Below, in pieces: positions 30,216-40,717 of a stretch of DNA of 64,000 bases. Where the stretch lies: NCBI RefSeq assembly GCF_013415305.1, contig NZ_JACBXU010000001.1:2108001-2172000 (forward strand). Direction: 5' to 3'. The notes below the pieces were generated by a model. The model worked only from the letters and a program-made list of their open reading frames with translations. It was not told where the DNA came from and made no database searches. The stretch is from Pantoea sp. WMus005 (GTDB lineage: Bacteria > Pseudomonadota > Gammaproteobacteria > Enterobacterales > Enterobacteriaceae). Position 1 is the stretch's first letter; the number at the start of each line of letters is the position of its first letter. The position numbers and the translations under genes are program-made.

Positions 30216-30547
30216 TTACAGCGCCTTGATAGTGCCTTTAGGCAGTACGGCGGCGACGAAATCACGTTTAATGACCACTTCATTGGTGTCATTCAGCGCG
30301 ATAGCTACGTAGCCCGTGTCAGAGACTTTCGTTACGCGGCCGACCAGGCCACCGCTGGTCAGCACTTCATCACCCTTAGAGATGGAATCCATCAGCTTCT
30401 TGTGCTCTTTCGCACGTTTCTGCTGCGGACGCAGGATCATGAAGTAGAAAATCAGACCAAACACCACCAGCATGATCACCAGAGAATACGGACTTCCCTG
30501 AGACGGTGCGCCAGCTGCAGCCACGGCGTCAGAAATGAATAAGCTCA

Positions 30548-30548
<1 letters not shown>
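30216..30548 (-). CDS. yajC: Preprotein translocase subunit YajC
   Basis: 110 residues, one transmembrane helix (about 21-41, [20 protein letters not shown]) and a small cytoplasmic beta domain ([14 protein letters not shown]). Accessory subunit of the SecDF complex. Start overlaps the tgt stop by one base (TAATG). Confidence 0.96.
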
Positions 30549-31759
<1,211 letters not shown>

Positions 31760-31774
31760 CTATCGGTTAATAAA

Positions 31775-32845
31775 TCAGTCGCCCACTGTTTCCAGCGGCG
31801 CCTGCGGATTTTTGCTGATAAACATCGCGTCACCATAACTGAAGAAACGATATTGCTCAGCCACGGCTGCACGGTACGCGGCCATGGTGTGCTGATAACC
31901 GGCAAACGCCGAGACCAGCATAATCAGAGTCGATTCGGGCAAGTGGAAGTTGGTGATCAGCGCATCGATCACCTGGTACTCATAGCCCGGATAGATAAAA
32001 ATCTGGGTATCGTCGAAGAACGGCGCAATCAGGGCATCCTGACTCGCTTTGGCAGCGCTTTCCAGCGAACGGACAGAGGTGGTGCCGACAGCGACCACTT
32101 TATTGCCACGAGCCTTACAGGCCAGCACCGCGTCGACAACCTCCTGCGGCACTTCGGCATATTCCGCGTGCATGTGATGCTCTTCGATGTTGTCGACGCG
32201 CACCGGCTGGAAAGTGCCAGCACCGACATGCAGCGTCACAAACGCCATCTCAACGCCCTTCTCTTTCAGCGCCTGCAACAGCGGTTCATCAAAGTGCAGA
32301 CCGGCGGTCGGTGCCGCAACGGCACCCGGACGGGCGCTGTAAACCGTCTGGTAAAGCTCGCGATCCGCCTCTTCATCGGGACGATCAATATACGGTGGCA
32401 GTGGCATATGGCCGACACTGTTAAGGATGTCGAGCACGGCGCGATCATCATCAAAGACAATTTCAAACAGCGCATCGTGGCGTGCCACCATCGTCGCTTT
32501 CACGCTCTCATCTTCGCCCAGTAACAATTCTGCACCTGGCTTTGGCGCTTTCGAGGCACGCACGTGTGCCAGCACGCGTTTGTCGTCGAGCATCCGCTCT
32601 ACCAGCATCTCGATTTTGCCGCCGCTGGCTTTACGGCCAAAGACACGCGCCGGAATCACACGCGTGTTGTTGAACACCAGCAGATCGCCTGGATTCAGCT
32701 TATCCAGCACGTCGGTGAAAACACCGTGCGATAAGGCCCCGCTGGGGCCATCCAGCGACAGCAGGCGACAGCCGCTGCGCTGCGCCTGGGGATAGTGAGC
32801 AATCAGGGATTCGGGCAGTTCAAAAGCAAAATCGGCGACACGCAT
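31775..32845 (-). CDS. queA: S-adenosylmethionine:tRNA ribosyltransferase-isomerase
   Basis: 356 residues starting [12 protein letters not shown] at 32845, the E. coli N-terminus; an open frame extends 63 codons further but overlaps the divergent acpH promoter and lacks similarity. Converts preQ1-tRNA to epoxyqueuosine-tRNA. Motifs [27 protein letters not shown] and [13 protein letters not shown] are diagnostic. First gene of the tgt-yajC-secDF operon. Confidence 0.97.
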   Translation of the reverse strand: MRVADFAFELPESLIAHYPQAQRSGCRLLSLDGPSGALSHGVFTDVLDKLNPGDLLVFNNTRVIPARVFGRKASGGKIEMLVERMLDDKRVLAHVRASKAPKPGAELLLGEDESVKATMVARHDALFEIVFDDDRAVLDILNSVGHMPLPPYIDRPDEEADRELYQTVYSARPGAVAAPTAGLHFDEPLLQALKEKGVEMAFVTLHVGAGTFQPVRVDNIEEHHMHAEYAEVPQEVVDAVLACKARGNKVVAVGTTSVRSLESAAKASQDALIAPFFDDTQIFIYPGYEYQVIDALITNFHLPESTLIMLVSAFAGYQHTMAAYRAAVAEQYRFFSYGDAMFISKNPQAPLETVGD

Positions 32846-32948
32846 TGAAATGTTCTTTCTCAGGCAAAAACAGGCGGCACAGTTTAGCGGAAAAACGACC
32901 AATTCTGAACAACTGGCTGCGCAAAGGCAGTTCAGCCTATAATGCGGC

Positions 32949-33530
32949 ATGAACTTTCTTGCGCATCTCCATCTGGCTAAGCTGGCCGACAGCTCCTTAC
33001 TCGGCAATTTAATGGCCGACTTTGTGCGTGGCAACCCGCACCAGCACTGGTCTGCGCCTGTCGCGGACGGTATTCTGATGCATCGTCGTCTGGATGTGAT
33101 GACCGATGCGCTGCCGGAAGTCCGCAGTGCGCGTCAGCTGTTCCGTGCGGAGACTTATCGCGTCGCACCCATTACGCTGGATGTCATCTGGGACCATTTT
33201 CTGGCCCGTCACTGGCTGCAATTCTCGCCGGAGCAGACACTGATAGCCTTTTCTGCCGCCGCCGAGCGCGAAATTATGCCGCAGCTGGCAGACACGCCTG
33301 TAGAGTTTCAGGAACTTAATGCCGTGATGTGGCACGAGCGCTGGTTTGAACATTATGCCCAGCCTGCCCGGCTGGAGCGGGTGCTGCACGGCATGGCCAG
33401 TCGTCGTCCACGCCTGGTGGCGCTGCGCGACTCTTACCACGATTTCAGGCAACACTATGATCAGCTGGAAGCGCTGTTTTTTGTTTTTTATCCGCGTTTA
33501 ATGGCGCTGGCATCCGGCAGAACCCTGTAA
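32949..33530 (+). CDS. acpH: Acyl carrier protein phosphodiesterase
   Basis: 193 residues (E. coli AcpH 193). HD-like phosphodiesterase removing 4'-phosphopantetheine from acyl carrier protein. Conserved [10 protein letters not shown] start, NLMADFVRG (about 21-29) and [12 protein letters not shown] (about 79-90). Divergent from queA with a 103-bp shared promoter region. Confidence 0.95.
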   Translation: MNFLAHLHLAKLADSSLLGNLMADFVRGNPHQHWSAPVADGILMHRRLDVMTDALPEVRSARQLFRAETYRVAPITLDVIWDHFLARHWLQFSPEQTLIAFSAAAEREIMPQLADTPVEFQELNAVMWHERWFEHYAQPARLERVLHGMASRRPRLVALRDSYHDFRQHYDQLEALFFVFYPRLMALASGRTL

Positions 33531-33736
33531 AACCCGATCCTCTGCTGCCGGGCTGGCGGATGCCCACCCCGGCCCGCATAAAAAGCCCCTCTCGCGCCTC
33601 CGCGCTATCTTGCCATTACTGCTTATCTGCGGCTTAATGAAGCCTTTCTTAACAATAGCTAAAAAAACATTACAGCCAGACCGCCTGTTCAGGCGCACCT
33701 TCCATTCTTTAGGGTAAAAAAACATAAGAGGAAAAG

Positions 33737-34549
33737 ATGTCATCCGCTTCGCATTCTGAAATAGACGCGCGTTATCGTTATGCCTGCGACATCGCCCGTG
33801 CGGCGGGCAGCCGGGCCTTATCATGGTATCAGCAGCGTCAGACACTGGTCGTGGAACACAAAAGGGATTTGCAGGATGTGGTCAGCGAAGCTGATCGAAA
33901 CGTTGAGGCATTGATTAAGTCATTAATCGCTGAGCGTTTTCCTGAGGATGCCGTCTATGGTGAAGAGAGCGGTGGCGAGGTGGAGGGCACGCCCTTTATC
34001 TGGGTCGTCGATCCGATCGATGGTACTGCCTGTTTCGTCAACGGTCTGCCTAACTGGTGCGTCTCACTGGCGGTGGTCTGTGATGGTGAACCGGTGATCG
34101 GCGTAGTCTGCGATCCTAATCATCAGGAGCTGTTTCACGCACGAGCAGGCCAGGGCGCATGGGTCAACGAGAGTCGTCTGCAGGTTCATGATGCTGAGCA
34201 TCTTAACGAAGGGTTGCTGGGCATCAGCAACTCCAGCCGGACCCCGGGCGAAAGTACCGCGCGCCTGATTAGCGGCCTGACTGAACAGGGTGGTATGTTT
34301 ATTCGTATCGGCTCGGGCGCGCTGACCAGCGCCTGGGCAGCGGCCGGGCGCCTGATTGGCTACTACGAAGCGCATATGCATCCGTGGGATAGCCTGCCGG
34401 GCATCGTCCTGATGCGTGAAGCAGGCGGTGTCACCAATGATTATCTGCGAAACGAAGGACTGAAAAACGGCAACCCGGTGTTGCTGGCCAATGCGGCCCT
34501 CTATCCAAAAATTAAAGCGCTGACCGGTAATCGCGCCCTGGAGGAGTAA
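33737..34549 (+). CDS. Inositol monophosphatase family protein
   Basis: 270 residues, no signal peptide, so cytoplasmic. Metal and substrate motifs of the IMPase/HisN/FBPase superfamily are intact: EE at 76-77 (GEESGG), D92 and D95 in VVDPIDGTACF, and D218 in HPWDSLPG. Substrate cannot be fixed by sequence: inositol 1-phosphate, histidinol phosphate or another sugar phosphate are all possible. It is not SuhB, which would sit beside other genes. What makes the case for inositol phosphate is its partner: the phytase-type gene starts at the very next base after its stop (TAAATG). Good GAGGA site 8 bp upstream. Confidence 0.88.
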   Translation: MSSASHSEIDARYRYACDIARAAGSRALSWYQQRQTLVVEHKRDLQDVVSEADRNVEALIKSLIAERFPEDAVYGEESGGEVEGTPFIWVVDPIDGTACFVNGLPNWCVSLAVVCDGEPVIGVVCDPNHQELFHARAGQGAWVNESRLQVHDAEHLNEGLLGISNSSRTPGESTARLISGLTEQGGMFIRIGSGALTSAWAAAGRLIGYYEAHMHPWDSLPGIVLMREAGGVTNDYLRNEGLKNGNPVLLANAALYPKIKALTGNRALEE

Positions 34550-35806
34550 ATGACGCTGTCTGTCCTGTCCCGCTGTGCACTGATCCTCGGTTCTCTCTGG
34601 CTGCTAAGCCCGGCGTCACAGGCGGCGAATTACCAGCTGGAGAAAGTGGTCGAACTGAGCCGTCACGGTGTACGTCCGCCCACGCCTGGCAATCGCAAAG
34701 AGATAGAAGCCGCCAGCCAGCAACCCTGGACGCAGTGGACCACTGCCGATGGCGAGCTGACTGGCCACGGCTACAGCGCCGTGGTCAATAAAGGACGCTG
34801 GGAAGGCGAGCACTATCGCCAGCTCGGCCTGCTGAACGCAGGCTGTCCTGACACGTCCCAGGTTTACGTGCGTGCCAGTCCGCTGCAACGCACCCGTGCC
34901 ACAGCTTCGGCGCTGACGGATGGGGCATTTCCCGGCTGCGGCGTGCCAGTCCATCACGTAGCGGGCGATGTTGATCCTCTGTTTCAGACCGGGAAATTGA
35001 CGTTCACCCGAATCGATCCCGCTCAGGAACTGGCCGCTAAACAGCAGAGAGCGGGTGATCTGGCGCAGCTGCAACAGCAGTTGCAGCCGGTGATTCAGCA
35101 GCTGAAAGCCGCTGTCTGCCCGGCCGCCACAGACTGCCCCTTATTTGATGCGCCCTGGGCGTTCCGGCAGACGCGCAACGGCAACACTTACGTTTACGGG
35201 CTGAGTGTGATGGCGAGCATGGTGGAGACGCTGCGACTGAGTTACAGCGAAAACCTGCCGTTTGATCAGATCGCCTGGGGACACATCACCTCGGCCGCGC
35301 AGATCACCTCGCTGCTTCCGTTGCTGACCGCAAACTACGATCTCAGTAACGACATCCTCTATCAGGCACAGCGCCGTGGCTCAATACTGCTCAACACCCT
35401 GCTGGAGGAAATTGCTTCTGATAACTCGCCGACCCGCTGGCTGATTCTGGTGGCGCATGACACCAATATTGCGATGGTGCGCACCCTGATGGACTTTAGC
35501 TGGCAGTTGCCCGGCTATTCACGCGGCAATATTCCGCCTGGCAGTAGTCTGGTGCTGGAGCGCTGGCGCGACACCCATAGCGGCAACCGTTTTTTGCGGA
35601 TCTATTTTCAGGCGCAGAGTCTGGATGGCATTCGCCAGCTGCAACCGCTTGATGATAAACATCCGTTATTACGTCAGGAATGGCATCAGCCCGGCTGCAG
35701 AGTCACCGATGTCGGCCTGCTCTGCCCTTATCAATCCACGCTGACTCAGCTGCGTAAAAACCTGGATAACAGCGCTGTGCTGCCAGTTTCAGTTATATTG
35801 CCCTGA
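34550..35806 (+). CDS. Periplasmic histidine acid phosphatase (phytase-type)
   Basis: 418 residues with a signal peptide (cleavage near SQA-A, residue 25). Histidine acid phosphatase: nucleophile His39 in SRHGVRPPT and the general acid in AHDTNIA (about 303), HDTN being the form found in AppA-type phytase rather than HDSN of Agp glucose-1-phosphatase. Cysteines appear in even distribution (GCPD, PGCGVP, AVCPAATDCP, PGCRV, LLCP), fitting periplasmic disulphides. Predicted to hydrolyse phytate or sugar phosphates. Pantoea strains have been reported with phytase-active glucose-1-phosphatases, so substrate preference is open. Replaces malZ at this place in the E. coli map. Confidence 0.88.
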   Translation: MTLSVLSRCALILGSLWLLSPASQAANYQLEKVVELSRHGVRPPTPGNRKEIEAASQQPWTQWTTADGELTGHGYSAVVNKGRWEGEHYRQLGLLNAGCPDTSQVYVRASPLQRTRATASALTDGAFPGCGVPVHHVAGDVDPLFQTGKLTFTRIDPAQELAAKQQRAGDLAQLQQQLQPVIQQLKAAVCPAATDCPLFDAPWAFRQTRNGNTYVYGLSVMASMVETLRLSYSENLPFDQIAWGHITSAAQITSLLPLLTANYDLSNDILYQAQRRGSILLNTLLEEIASDNSPTRWLILVAHDTNIAMVRTLMDFSWQLPGYSRGNIPPGSSLVLERWRDTHSGNRFLRIYFQAQSLDGIRQLQPLDDKHPLLRQEWHQPGCRVTDVGLLCPYQSTLTQLRKNLDNSAVLPVSVILP

Positions 35807-35993
35807 GTCTCTGGCTAATCAAATTAAGGCTGCAACCCTGATGCGGCCTTAATAATGTTAACCGCTGTTAATTAACGCCACCCCGGTCTTTTCTTAATTA
35901 AATCATCTGACTATCAGCTCCACGCATTTTGTTTTACGATAGTTCCGTCAATCATCCCTTTATTTACTATTTTCCTGTAATCCTTGAGTATTT

Positions 35994-36019
35994 CGGCGAC
36001 TGGTTTCGCCGTTTTTTAT
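35994..36019 (+). terminator. Intrinsic terminator, possibly of the phytase mRNA or a small RNA
   Basis: CGGCGA (35994-35999), loop CTGGTT, TCGCCG (36006-36011), then TTTTTT. Typical Rho-independent form on the plus strand. Confidence 0.75.
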
Positions 36020-36280
36020 TTCTGCCTTTATTGCCCCTCAGTACTCGTCTGGCTGTACGCTCTCTCGCCCGAAGCGCCATTGTGTTCATTTTCCCGATTT
36101 GCATCCTCAGTGATATTCATTACTATTTGAAATAATCATTCCCGGCATTATTTACTGAGATAATGTGATGCATGATCTTATTTCGCAGAGAAGAAATGAG
36201 TGCCGAATAAAAGGACTTTGTGTTGTGGCGGGGATCACATAAATAATCAGATGCGGGGAAAACATCAGAGGGAAATAGCG

Positions 36281-36314
36281 TGTTCTGCTCCCCCATACAT
36301 CAGGAGAGCAGAAC
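36281..36314 (-). repeat. Inverted repeat at the 3' end of proY
   Basis: TGTTCTGCTC (36281-36290) and GAGCAGAACA (36305-36314), perfect 10-bp arms, 14-nt loop, ending 7 bp before the proY stop. No T run on the minus strand, so it is a 3'-end stabilising hairpin or a poor terminator. Confidence 0.6.
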
Positions 36315-36320
36315 AGAATA

Positions 36321-37673
36321 TTAACGGGTTTTACGCACCAGCTTATAGCCCAGCAGCAGTACCACGATCCACACCATGCCGACATAGAGGGAAATGCGGG
36401 TATCCGGGAAATAACCAATCAGCCCGATAATAAAGCAGAGGAAGGCCACGCCGACACCGGCCGTCCAGCTGCCGCCTGGCAGCGCAAACTGCAACTTACC
36501 CGCCGCCTCTTTGCCAATTTTGCGACGGAACGCGATCTGCGACAACAGAATCATGATCCAGACCCACACCGTCGCAAAGGTCGCCAGAGAAGCAATCACC
36601 AGGAAGACTTTTTCGGGCATCAGGTAGTTGAGATAAACCGCAATCAGCATAGCGAACATCATCACCACGACCGTCACCCACGGGATCCCGCGCGACGAGA
36701 CTTTCATGAAGACTTTCGGAGCATGTCCCTGCTGCGCCATCCCGTGCAGCATGCGGCCTACGCCAAACACATCGCTGTTAATTGCCGACAGTGACGCGGT
36801 CAGCACCACGAAATTCAGGATAGAGGCAGCTGCCGCGATGCCCAGATGCTGGAAGGTCAGCACAAACGGACTGCCCGACGTCCCTACCTGATTCCACGGG
36901 TAGATCGACATAATCACAAACAGCGTGCCAACGTAAAACACCAGAATGCGCCACGGCACTGAGTTGATCGCACGCGGAATCGACTTCTCCGGATCTTCCG
37001 CTTCACCCGCAGTGATACCGATGATTTCGATACCGCCATAAGCGAACATCACCATCTGCAGCGACAGTAACATGCCGACCACGCCATGCGCGAAAAAGCC
37101 GCCGTTGGTCCACAGATTATGGATGCCGGTCGGCTGGCCGCCGTTACCGAGCCCCCAGATGATCATGCCGAAACCGGCCAGAATCATTACGATGATGGTG
37201 GCGACTTTAAAGAAGGAGAACCAGAACTCTACTTCGCCGAACACCTTCACGCTCATCAGATTGACGGCACCGATAATCAGCACCACGCTCAGCACCCAAA
37301 TCCAGTGCGGCACCTCGGGGAACCAGACGCCCATATAGATGCCGAACGCGGTGACATCCGCAATCGCCACAATCAGAATTTCAAAACAGTAGGTCCAGCC
37401 GGTGATGTAACCCGCCATCGGCCCAAGATAGTCCTGCGCGTAGCGTGAGAAGGAGCTGGCCTGAGGATTGTTAACGGACATCTCACCCAGCGCGCGCATG
37501 ATGATATAAGCGACTGCTCCGCCGATGATATAGGCGAGCAGCACACTCGGTCCGGCCATTTTTATCGCATCGGCGGAACCGTAAAACAGCCCGGTGCCAA
37601 TCGCCGATCCCAGCGCCATAAAGCGGATGTGGCGCGTGCTCAGTCCGCGTTTGAGCTTGTTGGTTTCTTGCAT
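36321..37673 (-). CDS. proY: Amino acid permease, ProY type
   Basis: 450 residues, APC family, twelve membrane helices. Start [22 protein letters not shown] resembles E. coli ProY; the long conserved run [20 protein letters not shown] and [20 protein letters not shown] support the assignment. E. coli ProY is annotated as a cryptic proline permease; recent work points to His transport in some relatives, so substrate is not fixed. Downstream of brnQ on the minus strand. Confidence 0.93.
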   Translation of the reverse strand: MQETNKLKRGLSTRHIRFMALGSAIGTGLFYGSADAIKMAGPSVLLAYIIGGAVAYIIMRALGEMSVNNPQASSFSRYAQDYLGPMAGYITGWTYCFEILIVAIADVTAFGIYMGVWFPEVPHWIWVLSVVLIIGAVNLMSVKVFGEVEFWFSFFKVATIIVMILAGFGMIIWGLGNGGQPTGIHNLWTNGGFFAHGVVGMLLSLQMVMFAYGGIEIIGITAGEAEDPEKSIPRAINSVPWRILVFYVGTLFVIMSIYPWNQVGTSGSPFVLTFQHLGIAAAASILNFVVLTASLSAINSDVFGVGRMLHGMAQQGHAPKVFMKVSSRGIPWVTVVVMMFAMLIAVYLNYLMPEKVFLVIASLATFATVWVWIMILLSQIAFRRKIGKEAAGKLQFALPGGSWTAGVGVAFLCFIIGLIGYFPDTRISLYVGMVWIVVLLLGYKLVRKTR

Positions 37674-37696
37674 AACAACCTGTACCTGTGAAATGA

Positions 37697-37721
37697 AAAA
37701 ACCACGGACAAGGCCGTGGTT
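37697..37721 (-). terminator. Intrinsic terminator after brnQ
   Basis: AACCACGG (37700-37707), loop ACAAGG, CCGTGGTT (37714-37721). On the minus strand the stem is followed by TTTTTT. It lies between brnQ and proY, so proY needs its own promoter or read-through. Confidence 0.85.
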
Positions 37722-37743
37722 AAAGAAAAATCAGTGCTCGCTG

Positions 37744-39063
37744 TTACGAGTGAACGGCAACCTGTTCCGGCCCTTTCACCCTATCAACAACAGCGGCAAT
37801 CAGCAGCATCACCAGCGACGGCGGCAACCAGGCGAGACCCTGATCGGCCAGCGGCAGATGCTGACTGAAAGCGGGCAGCAAATCTTTAAACCCGGTGGTT
37901 TTAATCGCATCAACAATACCAAACAGCAGGCTTACCAGCATGGCTGGTGCGACAATCCGGCTGCTCTTATTCCACCAGTTAAGGGTGAAACTCAGCACCA
38001 CCAGCACGATACAAGGCGGATAAATCGCCGTCAGTACCGGGATGGAGATCTGAATCAGGTGGCTCAGGCCGAGGTTCGACACCACCATCGAGAACAGACC
38101 CAGAATAAACACCAGCGTTTTATACGATAACGGCAGGTATTGCGCAAAAAATTCCGCACAGGCACAGGTCAGGCCAACAGCTGTCACCATACAGGCGATG
38201 AAGATCAGGGTGGCCAGAAAGAAGCTGCCCATGTTGCCAAAGGTGTGCTGAACATACGCATGCAGAATCGCTGCGCCGTTGGCGTTCTGATCCACCAGCG
38301 CCCCGCTGCCTGCGCCCAGTTTAAACAGGCAGAGGTAGACCAGCGTCAGGCCCAGACCCGCGATCAAGCCTGCCAGGACAGTGTAACGTGTCAGCAACGC
38401 GGCATTATCGACGCCACGCGAACGGGCGGCGTTGACAATCACGATGCCAAATACCAGCGCACCCAGCGTATCCATGGTCAGATAGCCATTAACGAAACCG
38501 CTGGAAAACGCCGCACGCTGATAATCAGCCGTCGCCGGAATGGTTCCGCCTGCCGGCCACACCAGCGCAGCCACGCCCAGCACAGTCAGCGCGATGATTT
38601 TTAGTGGCGCAAGGAAGTGCCCGACCGTGTCGAGCAACTTACCCGGATAGAGCGACACGCCAATGACCAGCGCGAAATAGATCAGGCTGTAGATAAACAG
38701 CGGCAGCGCGCCATCACCGGTCAGCGGGGCAATGCCCATCTCAAACGAGACCGTTGCTGTGCGCGGGGTGGCAAACAGCGGTCCGACAGCCAGATAGCAC
38801 ACGGTGGCCAGCACGATGCCAGCGACCTTGCCAATCGGGGTGCTGAGCGCATCCACACCGCCGCCGACACGGGCCAGTGCGATCACGGTCATCACCGGTA
38901 AACCGACTGCGGTAATCAGAAAACCAATCGCGGCGGTCCAGACGTGTTCACCAGACTGAATACCGACCATTGGCGGGAAAATGATGTTGCCCGCGCCAAC
39001 AAACAGGGCGAATGTCATAAAGCCCAGCGCGAGAATGTCCTTCGAAGTTAAACGATGTGTCAT
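37744..39063 (-). CDS. brnQ: Branched-chain amino acid transporter BrnQ
   Basis: 439 residues, E. coli length. The start at 39063 ([16 protein letters not shown]) has ACAGG upstream; a GTG four codons earlier is less likely. LIVCS family Na+ or proton symporter for Leu, Ile and Val, twelve helices; [17 protein letters not shown] (about 18-34) and [26 protein letters not shown] are hallmark stretches. Same brnQ-proY order as E. coli. Confidence 0.96.
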   Translation of the reverse strand: MTHRLTSKDILALGFMTFALFVGAGNIIFPPMVGIQSGEHVWTAAIGFLITAVGLPVMTVIALARVGGGVDALSTPIGKVAGIVLATVCYLAVGPLFATPRTATVSFEMGIAPLTGDGALPLFIYSLIYFALVIGVSLYPGKLLDTVGHFLAPLKIIALTVLGVAALVWPAGGTIPATADYQRAAFSSGFVNGYLTMDTLGALVFGIVIVNAARSRGVDNAALLTRYTVLAGLIAGLGLTLVYLCLFKLGAGSGALVDQNANGAAILHAYVQHTFGNMGSFFLATLIFIACMVTAVGLTCACAEFFAQYLPLSYKTLVFILGLFSMVVSNLGLSHLIQISIPVLTAIYPPCIVLVVLSFTLNWWNKSSRIVAPAMLVSLLFGIVDAIKTTGFKDLLPAFSQHLPLADQGLAWLPPSLVMLLIAAVVDRVKGPEQVAVHS

Positions 39064-39454
39064 ACGGCCTGTCACTGATGTTGCGGTGGAAGTTGGGTTA
39101 GTGTTGTCCCCTCGCTGCGTGTAAACCGCGATCTGGCTGACAATGTCAGCGCATTATGCTCATCGCAGGCTAAAGCGCAGGTGATTTAAGCTGCTTTTAT
39201 TCTGTTCACAGAGGGATGGATCGACAACGGCGCTAAGTAAAACGTTTATAGCGGCGAAAGGCAATACGGGATCGGAAAACCAGAAGGTTATACCGCCATT
39301 TTTTTAAAAGGCAGTGGATAGCGTTAATTTTTGCAGCAGGCGCACAAGATGATGTGCCTAAATAATAGACAGAGAGTGAGAAATCCCCGCATAAACGGGG
39401 CTGAAGATACACAAAAGGCGCGTTTTACGCGCCTGTCTGCACAACGTTACAGCA
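39064..39454. other. Intergenic region between brnQ and the MetE-like gene
   Basis: 391 bp carrying the brnQ promoter region and the 3' end of the methyltransferase gene. It includes a terminator (39412-39434) and a lone hairpin CCCCG-cataaa-CGGGG (39385-39400). No gene was seen. Confidence 0.6.
39412..39434 (-). terminator. Terminator of the MetE-like gene
   Basis: AGGCGCGT (39416-39423), loop TTT, ACGCGCCT (39427-39434); on the minus strand it is followed by TTTT. Begins 20 bp after the gene's stop. Confidence 0.8.
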
Positions 39455-40561
39455 CTACCAGACCTGATTCGCGATCTCAACGACCAGGCGAATCTTCTGC
39501 CACTGCTGCGCTTCGGTCAGGCTGTTGCCCTCTTCGGTTGAGGCAAAACCGCATTGCGGGCTGAGGCAAATCTGATCCAGGCTGACATACTGCGCCGCCT
39601 CGTCCAGCCGGATTTTCACCTGCGCCGGATCTTCCAGTTCACCCACTTTAGTGGTGATTAAACCCAGCACCACCTGCTGATGACCCGGCTTAATGTAACG
39701 CAGTGGCTCAAAGCCACCGGAACGGGCGTTGTCATACTCCAGGAAGAATGCATCCACGTTCACGCTGCCGAACAGAATTTCTGCCACCGGCCCGTAGCCC
39801 CCCTCGGAGATCCAGGTGGAGCGGAAGTTCCCGCGACAGACATGCAGACCCACGGTCAGATCGGCAGGTTTATCCTCCAGCGCTTTATTCAGTACCTGAG
39901 CGTAAATCTGTGCCAGCTGATCCGGATCGTCGCCGCGTGCGCGGATATCGCGCTTCTGATCTTCAGAGCAGAGATAAGCCCAGACAGTGTCATCCAGTTG
40001 CAGATAGCGGCAGCCCGCATCATAAAACGCCTGAATCGCCGCTTTGTAGGTCTGCGCCAGATCGTCAAAGTAATCCGCCAGATCGGGATAGACCTCAGCA
40101 TCGATCACTTTGCGGCCACCGCGGAAGTGAAGCACGCTGGGGCTGGGAATCGTCATCTTCGGCACCGCGTCCCCGGCAATACTCTGCAGGAAGCGGAAAT
40201 GCGCCAGCATCGGATGATCCGCCGGAAAACCGAGTTTGCTCACCACTTTCACACCATGCGCTTTGGTCTGCACGCCGTTAAACTGGATGCCCTGTTCCGC
40301 TTCATAGCGCTCGACGCCATTCAGGCCATAGAAGAAATCGAAGTGCCACCAGCCGCGACGAAACTCGCCGTCAGTGACCACCTTCAGGCCATTTTCACGC
40401 TGCTTCGCCACCACATCGCGAATCGCATCATCTTCGATCTGCTGCAGGGCCGCCGCATCAATCTCTCCGGCAGCAAACTGTTCACGCGCCAGCTTAATCG
40501 CAGCGGGACGCAGGAAGCTGCCAACGGTATCGGCACGGAACGGGGCGGTTTCTCTTTGCAT
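39455..40561 (-). CDS. MetE C-terminal-domain-like methyltransferase (YxjG/YxjH type)
   Basis: 368 residues from ATG 40561, with AGGAG 6-7 bp upstream; a GTG two codons earlier overlaps that site. It is about half the length of MetE and corresponds to the cobalamin-independent methionine synthase catalytic domain. The zinc ligands are visible as H-x-C in GLHVCRGNF and a second Cys in SPQCGFAS, with DGEFRRGWWHFDF near the N-terminus as the family's characteristic block. Likely transfers a methyl group to homocysteine or a related thiol, but the methyl donor is not known for this stand-alone group. Absent at this place in E. coli. No MetR or S-box site was recognised. Confidence 0.85.
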   Translation of the reverse strand: MQRETAPFRADTVGSFLRPAAIKLAREQFAAGEIDAAALQQIEDDAIRDVVAKQRENGLKVVTDGEFRRGWWHFDFFYGLNGVERYEAEQGIQFNGVQTKAHGVKVVSKLGFPADHPMLAHFRFLQSIAGDAVPKMTIPSPSVLHFRGGRKVIDAEVYPDLADYFDDLAQTYKAAIQAFYDAGCRYLQLDDTVWAYLCSEDQKRDIRARGDDPDQLAQIYAQVLNKALEDKPADLTVGLHVCRGNFRSTWISEGGYGPVAEILFGSVNVDAFFLEYDNARSGGFEPLRYIKPGHQQVVLGLITTKVGELEDPAQVKIRLDEAAQYVSLDQICLSPQCGFASTEEGNSLTEAQQWQKIRLVVEIANQVW

Positions 40562-40717
40562 GATCACTCCTGTCTCTCCTGCCGGTAATGACGGCAGGAA
40601 ATAATTGCATCCTGATATAAATAGCCGTCTGGATGGCTACATGTCTGAACACAGAGTGGCATGCGCCGCGCTCATCTGCAACTGAAGAAAATTCAGCGAT
40701 GATGAAAAAAATTCAAC

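Larger units (their letters stand above)
35807..36320. other. Intergenic region between the phytase gene and proY
   Basis: 514 bp with no credible coding gene. A short frame at 35929-36135 begins with TTG, has no ribosome site and is judged spurious. Structures seen: a plus-strand terminator at 35994-36019 and a perfect 10-bp inverted repeat at 36281-36314. The terminator is 190 bp beyond the phytase stop, which leaves room for a long 3' UTR or a small RNA. Confidence 0.6.

Noticed and set aside
30191..30292. Longer secD (and similarly secF to 28458, queA to 33034) from more distant starts.
   Set aside because: They run into neighbouring genes or divergent promoters; the shorter GTG/ATG starts match the family N-termini and have ribosome sites.
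33531..33736. A PHO box sought upstream of the IMPase-phytase pair.
   Set aside because: No CTGTCAT-type half-sites were found.
35929..36135. A 68-codon frame after the phytase gene that looks weakly hydrophobic.
   Set aside because: TTG start, no ribosome site, and a transcription terminator lies inside it.
39381..39404. A hairpin with CCCCG/CGGGG resembling the core of an E. coli type I-E CRISPR repeat.
   Set aside because: Only one copy is present, with no spacer periodicity and no cas gene near. The match is just a GC stem.
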